A stretch of DNA of 9,009 nt from Treponema sp. (GTDB lineage Bacteria; Spirochaetota; Spirochaetia; Treponematales; Breznakiellaceae), in contig JAIRNB010000159.1 of assembly GCA_031258265.1 (NCBI GenBank), forward strand, positions 1 through 9,009, given 5' to 3'. The notes below the pieces were generated by a model. The model was not told where the DNA came from and ran no database searches. It saw only the letters and a program-made list of their open reading frames with translations. This document shows, piece by piece, positions 5,603-9,009 of the stretch; the first letter of the stretch is position 1, and each line of letters opens with the position of its first letter. The position numbers and the translations under genes were made by a program.

Positions 5603-6691
5603 ATGTCAGAGAGGGTCTATTTTTCCAACATGGCCTTTAGCGCCTACGAGGCCGATCAAACCCTGCCCCGGAAATTTGCCCGCCAGCTTGAGGCTTCCGG
5701 CCTGGCGGAAAGGGTAAAAGACAAAAACATCGCCATCAAAATCCATGTGGGCGCGGAGATCGGCTATTCCACCATCCCCCCGGTGTTCATGCGGGTTCTG
5801 GCGGCCTTTATTAAAGACCACGGGGGCAAACCTTTTTTTACCGACCACTATATCGATTCCCGGCATCCTGAACACCGGGGCTACACTCAGGAAAGCCTGG
5901 GGGCGCCGGTCCTGGACGTGGCGGGAATCCTGGGCAAGTACCTGTACACCAAGGATGTGGATTTTAAGGGCTTTAAGCACGTGGATGTGGCGGGGCTTAT
6001 CAATGATGCGGATTTTCTCATTGATTTTTCCCACGTCAAAGGCCACGGCTGCTGCGCCTACGGGGGGGCGGTAAAAAACATCGCCATGGGCTGTGTAAGC
6101 GACCGGACCCGCCGGGAACAGCACGGCCTGGAGGGGGGCCTAAGATGGGACGCCTCCGCGTGTACCCACTGCGAAGCCTGCATCGGCGCCTGCAACCACC
6201 AGGCCAACAGCTTCAACAGCAAGGGGGACTACGAGGTGAACTTTCATAACTGTACCCTCTGCCAGCACTGCCTTAAAGTCTGCCCCGCCGGGGCCATCAC
6301 CCTTACCGGCGACAGCTACCTGGACTTCCAAAAGGGTCTGGCCCTCTGTACCAAAACCGTATTGGACACCTTTGAGCCGGAAAATATATTTTACATCAAC
6401 CTGCTCATTTCCATCACCGCCATGTGCGACTGCTGGGGCATGACCACCCCCTCCCTGGTACCGGACATCGGCCTCATGTCAAGCTGGAACCTCGCCGCCA
6501 TCGAGAAAGCCAGCCTGGACGAGATCAAATTTGAAAAACTCAACCCCGAAGGCGTCCCCGAGGGAATCGTCCTGGGAGACACGGGCCACCTGTTCCAGCG
6601 GCTTCACGGCAAGGACCCCTACGCCCAGATCAAGTTTCTCGATGAGTACGGCTTAGGCGGCGGGGACTACGAATTCGAGATGATCAAATAA
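5603..6691 (+). CDS. DUF362 protein with two 4Fe-4S ferredoxin motifs
   Basis: A 362-residue cytoplasmic iron-sulfur protein of unknown substrate. The N-terminal two fifths form the DUF362 region, with IAIKIHVG (43-50), DADFLIDFSHVKGHG (135-149), then CCAYGGAVKNIAMGC (150-164). A bacterial-ferredoxin-like segment follows: CTHCEACIGAC (Cys187, 190, 193, 197) and CTLCQHCLKVCP (Cys217, 220, 223, 227), each able to hold a 4Fe-4S cluster. The C-terminal part has the family's MCDCWG (274-279) and VPDIGLMSS (286-294). The first cluster lacks the usual proline after its last cysteine (CNHQ). An electron-transfer or redox-maturation role is an inference; no partner gene is nearby. The start is the ATG at 5603, eight bases after GGAGGA. 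It is a single-gene unit, divergent from coaE and followed by several hairpins. The family assignment is firm; the function is not. Confidence 0.9.
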   Translation: MSERVYFSNMAFSAYEADQTLPRKFARQLEASGLAERVKDKNIAIKIHVGAEIGYSTIPPVFMRVLAAFIKDHGGKPFFTDHYIDSRHPEHRGYTQESLGAPVLDVAGILGKYLYTKDVDFKGFKHVDVAGLINDADFLIDFSHVKGHGCCAYGGAVKNIAMGCVSDRTRREQHGLEGGLRWDASACTHCEACIGACNHQANSFNSKGDYEVNFHNCTLCQHCLKVCPAGAITLTGDSYLDFQKGLALCTKTVLDTFEPENIFYINLLISITAMCDCWGMTTPSLVPDIGLMSSWNLAAIEKASLDEIKFEKLNPEGVPEGIVLGDTGHLFQRLHGKDPYAQIKFLDEYGLGGGDYEFEMIK

Positions 6692-6693
6692 AT

Positions 6694-6712
6694 AGGGGGG
6701 AAGTCTCCCCCT
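6694..6712 (+). terminator. GC hairpin directly after the DUF362 gene
   Basis: AGGGGG (6694-6699) and CCCCCT (6707-6712) enclose a seven-base loop, two bases after the stop codon. No T-run of useful length follows (TCTCGTTTC). It belongs to the same GGGGGA/TCCCCC style as the micro-palindromes inside genes. Confidence 0.4.
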
Positions 6713-6733
6713 CTCGTTTCGTAGTCCTCGTGT

Positions 6734-6750
6734 CAAACCCTGCGGGTTTG
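6734..6750. repeat. Perfect inverted repeat CAAACCC-TGC-GGGTTTG
   Basis: The arms 6734-6740 and 6744-6750 are perfectly complementary with a three-base loop. It lies in the non-coding gap between the convergent DUF362 and CPBP genes and is followed by TCCCTGCGG, which partly repeats its loop and arm. There is no adjoining T-run. It may be part of a larger dispersed intergenic element together with the next hairpin. Confidence 0.5.
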
Positions 6751-6780
6751 TCCCTGCGGTCTACTCCACTACCCCCCTCC

Positions 6781-6838
6781 GCGGGGGTTCCACCCCCGCA
6801 ACGCCCCCGCCTATAGCCGCCATGCCATATAGCTTTTT
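6781..6838 (+). terminator. Strong GC hairpin, then a weak stem with T-run
   Basis: GCGGGGGT (6781-6788) and ACCCCCGC (6792-6799) form a perfect 8-base stem with the loop TCC. After it, CTATA (6811-6815) and TATAG (6828-6832) form a weaker stem followed by CTTTTTG. Together they are the best candidate for ending the plus-strand DUF362 transcript. The first hairpin works equally on the minus strand for the CPBP transcript. Confidence 0.4.
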
Positions 6839-6846
6839 GTGTTACA

Positions 6847-7695
6847 TTAAAGGCGGTCTTTGGAGTTCTTACGGGCGGAGCGCGGCAAAGTGCCGGGCCG
6901 CCGTCCCGGGGAAATCCCCCAGGTCAGGACAAAGCCCAGCACAAACAGCAGCGCCCCGCATACATCAAGCCAAAGCGGATGGACTGCCAGCACCGTATAT
7001 GTCCGCCGGTTCGGCAGGTACCGCAGCGGAAATGAAAAGAAATTAGCCAGAAGATTATTGTATCCGTGAAAGAATATACACAGCCATATCGTTTTGAATT
7101 CCATGTATATCCAGCCAAAAAACAAGCCCGATACCGTGGCAAGCAGCCCCTGCCAGGGGTTAAGGTGCATAAGAGCGAAAAGCAGGGAACTTACCCACAG
7201 GGCCGTTCTCCCCGGATAATTGCGCCCCAGCCGTTTTAAGATTATCCCCCTGAAAAACAACTCCTCGTTCAGCGCCGGAAAAAAACAAAGGGTGGCAAAA
7301 GCCTGAAAAGCATTTGCCCGGAGGGAAGCGCCAAAAAACCCCTCCGGCACGGGGAGTAGCATTACCAGAATATTACCCGCTTCCCGCCGTATTATTTCCA
7401 AGCCAAAAAACATTACAAGCAGCGAAAAAAAGAGCGCCGCCGGAACTTTCCGCCATTTCAGAATCCCGGCCATTTCCTCCCTGCCGGATTGCCACAGCAT
7501 AACCAGAACAATCCCCAGAAATACCAGGTCATACAGTATGCCAAAGTCCACCCGAAAAACATACGAGGGCAGCGCCGATAAAAACCGGACTCCTATGAGG
7601 AAAAGGCAGAGGAGTACGGCGTCCTTTACCCTAAAACTATCCCGCTTCCATAGGTCAAGATCAATTGCGGCCAGTACCCCTGTCAATTTCTTCAT
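6847..7695 (-). CDS. CPBP-family intramembrane metalloprotease
   Basis: A 282-residue integral membrane protein of the CPBP family (CAAX prenyl protease 2 / bacteriocin processing, Abi). The active-site motifs are all present inside hydrophobic segments: NEELFFRG with Glu144, Glu145 and Arg149; FALMH with His177; and HGYNN with His210 and Asn214. I count about seven or eight hydrophobic segments from residue 26 to 262. Bacterial members are intramembrane peptidases tied to peptide maturation, immunity or signalling; the substrate here cannot be read. The basic C-terminal tail (about 262-282, SPGRRPGTLPRSARKNSKDRL split around its middle) is encoded partly by a GC micro-palindrome at 6905-6920. 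The ATG at 7695 lacks a Shine-Dalgarno sequence; TAAATT ends six bases before it. It lies 62 bases after the MFS gene on the same strand with no clear terminator between them. Confidence 0.88.
   Translation of the reverse strand: MKKLTGVLAAIDLDLWKRDSFRVKDAVLLCLFLIGVRFLSALPSYVFRVDFGILYDLVFLGIVLVMLWQSGREEMAGILKWRKVPAALFFSLLVMFFGLEIIRREAGNILVMLLPVPEGFFGASLRANAFQAFATLCFFPALNEELFFRGIILKRLGRNYPGRTALWVSSLLFALMHLNPWQGLLATVSGLFFGWIYMEFKTIWLCIFFHGYNNLLANFFSFPLRYLPNRRTYTVLAVHPLWLDVCGALLFVLGFVLTWGISPGRRPGTLPRSARKNSKDRL
6905..6920 (-). repeat. GC micro-palindrome in the CPBP C-terminal tail
   Basis: Read on the minus strand this is gggggatttccccggg. The core at 118-134 on the plus strand, inside the first gene, differs only by one extra C. 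It encodes part of the poorly conserved tail after the last membrane segment. Confidence 0.6.
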
Positions 7696-7753
7696 ACGGA
7701 AAATTTAGTGATTTAGGTCCCGGTATGGGAAGGGGTCCGCTTCCGTCCCCCGC

Positions 7754-7767
7754 CGCTTCAGGAAGCG
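7754..7767 (-). other. Small hairpin across the MFS stop codon
   Basis: CGCTTC and GAAGCG form a perfect 6-base inverted repeat with a two-base loop, spanning the TGA at 7758-7760. Just downstream on the minus strand, GAAGCGG is repeated after nine bases. No T-run follows, so read-through into the CPBP gene is expected. Confidence 0.35.
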
Positions 7768-8960
7768 CCGGAAACAGATTTGGTAACCGGCGCCTTTGCG
7801 TTGCCTTGGCCGCCCCGGCGGATGATAAAATAGACTACCGCGGCAAGGATAGGGAAGATGGTGTAGCCGCCGTAGAGCAGGGGATAACCGAAGTATTCCA
7901 CGATATAGCCCCCCAGGATGTTTCCCAGGAAGGTGGGCAGGGCGGTACCCAGGGAAATATAGACGGTCATGCCCGTGGCCCTGTGTTCCGGGGGAATATT
8001 GGTAGTGATAAAGTTTACCGCCGCCGGGTGAAAGAGGCCGTAACAGAGGGAATGGAGAAGCTGGCCGGCGATGATGGCCGGGGGGTAGGGGAGGAAGGCG
8101 TAAATGAGGAGCCGCAGGATCAGGGCGAAGCCGGTAAAAAAAATTACCCGCAGGGGGCCTTTGAAACGCCGGATGATCGATTTGGAAAAAAAGATGAGCG
8201 GGGTTTCCGCCGCCGATGCTATTGCCCACACTAATCCTACCGCGTCCCAATGGACGTGTTCCGTGACGTAGAGGGAAAGGAACGAGAGGATGGGCGACAT
8301 GCCGATCCGGCTGAGGGCGATCATGAGGAGGCCCAGGATAAAACGGGGATTCTTAAGCCAGCGGCCGGAATCGGCGCCGGGGCTGCCGCCCGCGCTCTGG
8401 GGGGCCCGGAGGCTGAGGCGGGCGGGGAGGATGAGTACGAATACTGTGGCCGCCAGCGACATGATGCTGATCCAGATACCGATGTTGAGGGAATTGTTCC
8501 GGGGCAGGAAGGGGAACCATTGGAAAAAGAGGACCGCACAGATGAAGGCGATGGAACTGAAGGAACGGAGTTTTCCGTAGTTGCCGTCTTTCCCCACTAC
8601 CAGGGTGGTCATGGCTTCTGTGAGGGGGATGCTGGACTTGGTACCGATGGACAGGACGCAGAGCAGGAGGGCGCTTGCCAGGGGCGTGGTGGTATAGGCC
8701 AGGGGGATTCCCGGCAGCAACATGAGGATCACGCAGATGAGGAGGCCCGGCTTGTAGCAGCCCCAGCGGTCTACCAGGCGGCCTAGCACAAAGGGCCCGG
8801 CGATTCCCGCCGCTTCAAAAACGCCCAGGAGCAGGCCCACGGTGGAGGGACTGTAGCCCAGGCCCCGTACCAGGATGGAGATATAAGGGGAGACGATCCC
8901 GATGGCCATGTAGGTGGACATGAAGGCGGCAAGAATATACAAACGGGACCTTGAGGGCAT
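7758..8960 (-). CDS. MFS transporter, phenylpropionate/nucleoside-symporter-like branch
   Basis: A 400-residue cytoplasmic-membrane transporter with about twelve hydrophobic segments in two halves, joined by a hydrophilic loop near residues 181-205. The loop between segments 2 and 3 carries the MFS motif GRLVDRWGCYK (60-70) with Asp64. YGKLRSFSSIAF (128-139) and PPEHRATGMTVYISLG (323-338) resemble the MFS_1-like / HcaT-LacY-NupG group, which are mostly proton symporters. The substrate cannot be assigned. The ATG at 8960 gives a suitable N-terminus but has no Shine-Dalgarno sequence (the bases before it read GCTCCTCC). A TTG at residue 7 with a weak AAGG, or the ATG at residue 14, are alternatives. 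It is the first gene visible of a likely two-gene unit with the CPBP protease. Confidence 0.88.
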   Translation of the reverse strand: MPSRSRLYILAAFMSTYMAIGIVSPYISILVRGLGYSPSTVGLLLGVFEAAGIAGPFVLGRLVDRWGCYKPGLLICVILMLLPGIPLAYTTTPLASALLLCVLSIGTKSSIPLTEAMTTLVVGKDGNYGKLRSFSSIAFICAVLFFQWFPFLPRNNSLNIGIWISIMSLAATVFVLILPARLSLRAPQSAGGSPGADSGRWLKNPRFILGLLMIALSRIGMSPILSFLSLYVTEHVHWDAVGLVWAIASAAETPLIFFSKSIIRRFKGPLRVIFFTGFALILRLLIYAFLPYPPAIIAGQLLHSLCYGLFHPAAVNFITTNIPPEHRATGMTVYISLGTALPTFLGNILGGYIVEYFGYPLLYGGYTIFPILAAVVYFIIRRGGQGNAKAPVTKSVSGAS

Positions 8961-8965
8961 GGAGG

Positions 8966-8994
8966 AGCCTATTGCGAATAAGTAAAAATGGCAA
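8966..8994 (-). promoter_or_regulatory. Candidate promoter of the MFS gene, possibly leaderless
   Basis: On the minus strand, TTGCCA (8994-8989, five of six -35 matches), a 17-base spacer and TAGGCT (8971-8966, three of six) end five bases before the ATG. The predicted start would fall on or beside the start codon. The -10 is poor, so the call is tentative. Confidence 0.3.
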
Positions 8995-9009
8995 GATCAC
9001 CCGGGGGGC

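Noticed and set aside
7705..8250. Minus-strand frame overlapping the 3' part of the MFS gene
   Set aside because: An out-of-frame shadow rich in Pro, His and Arg, with no domain.
8250..8786. Long plus-strand frame opposite the MFS gene, rich in Glu, Gly and Asp
   Set aside because: It is the complement of the membrane-protein codons; the minus-strand frame has clear transporter segments and motifs.
6847..8960. CPBP protease plus transporter as a bacteriocin maturation/immunity or export system
   Set aside because: There is no small precursor peptide, ABC exporter or modification enzyme in the window, and the transporter branch is not typical for peptides.

Overview
The window looks like a GC-rich spirochaete chromosome segment, most likely a Treponema-type (termite-gut or Breznakiellaceae-like) treponeme. 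This is an inference from the gene set, the style of the proteins (for example a CoaE with a Cys-Ala-Gly-Lys-Asn P-loop ending) and the many short GC-rich and TTCAAAAACT-type palindromes; no marker gene fixes the species. There are eight credible protein genes, no rRNA or tRNA, no CRISPR array, and no insertion sequence or phage gene. No gap between genes exceeds 300 bases.

Layout. Plus strand 1-3901: an unrecognised protein that may begin before the window; glnS (glutaminyl-tRNA synthetase); a small tyrosine-rich exported protein with a structured leader; and luxS (S-ribosylhomocysteine lyase). Minus strand 3985-5558: coaE (dephospho-CoA kinase) followed, with a one-base overlap, by a membrane-anchored SPOR-domain protein. 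Plus strand 5603-6691: a DUF362 protein with two ferredoxin-type 4Fe-4S motifs, divergent from coaE. Minus strand 6847-8960: an MFS transporter followed by a CPBP-family membrane protease.

Most of these are ordinary housekeeping or accessory genes: translation (glnS), coenzyme A synthesis (coaE), methyl-cycle detoxification (luxS), envelope/peptidoglycan (SPOR), and transport and membrane proteolysis (MFS, CPBP). I see no convincing multi-gene novel system. The more unusual signals are non-coding or sub-genic: (1) a 42-base palindromic repeat in two copies, each 35-41 bases after a stop codon, with a compensatory base-pair change between copies; (2) a family of tiny CCCCC/GGGGG palindromes that lie both between genes and in frame inside genes; (3) a leader before the exported-protein gene with mutually exclusive hairpins next to the ribosome-binding site; (4) a row of three hairpins between the DUF362 and CPBP genes; (5) genes without Shine-Dalgarno sequences whose best -10 hexamer ends 5-6 bases before the start codon, suggesting leaderless messages.
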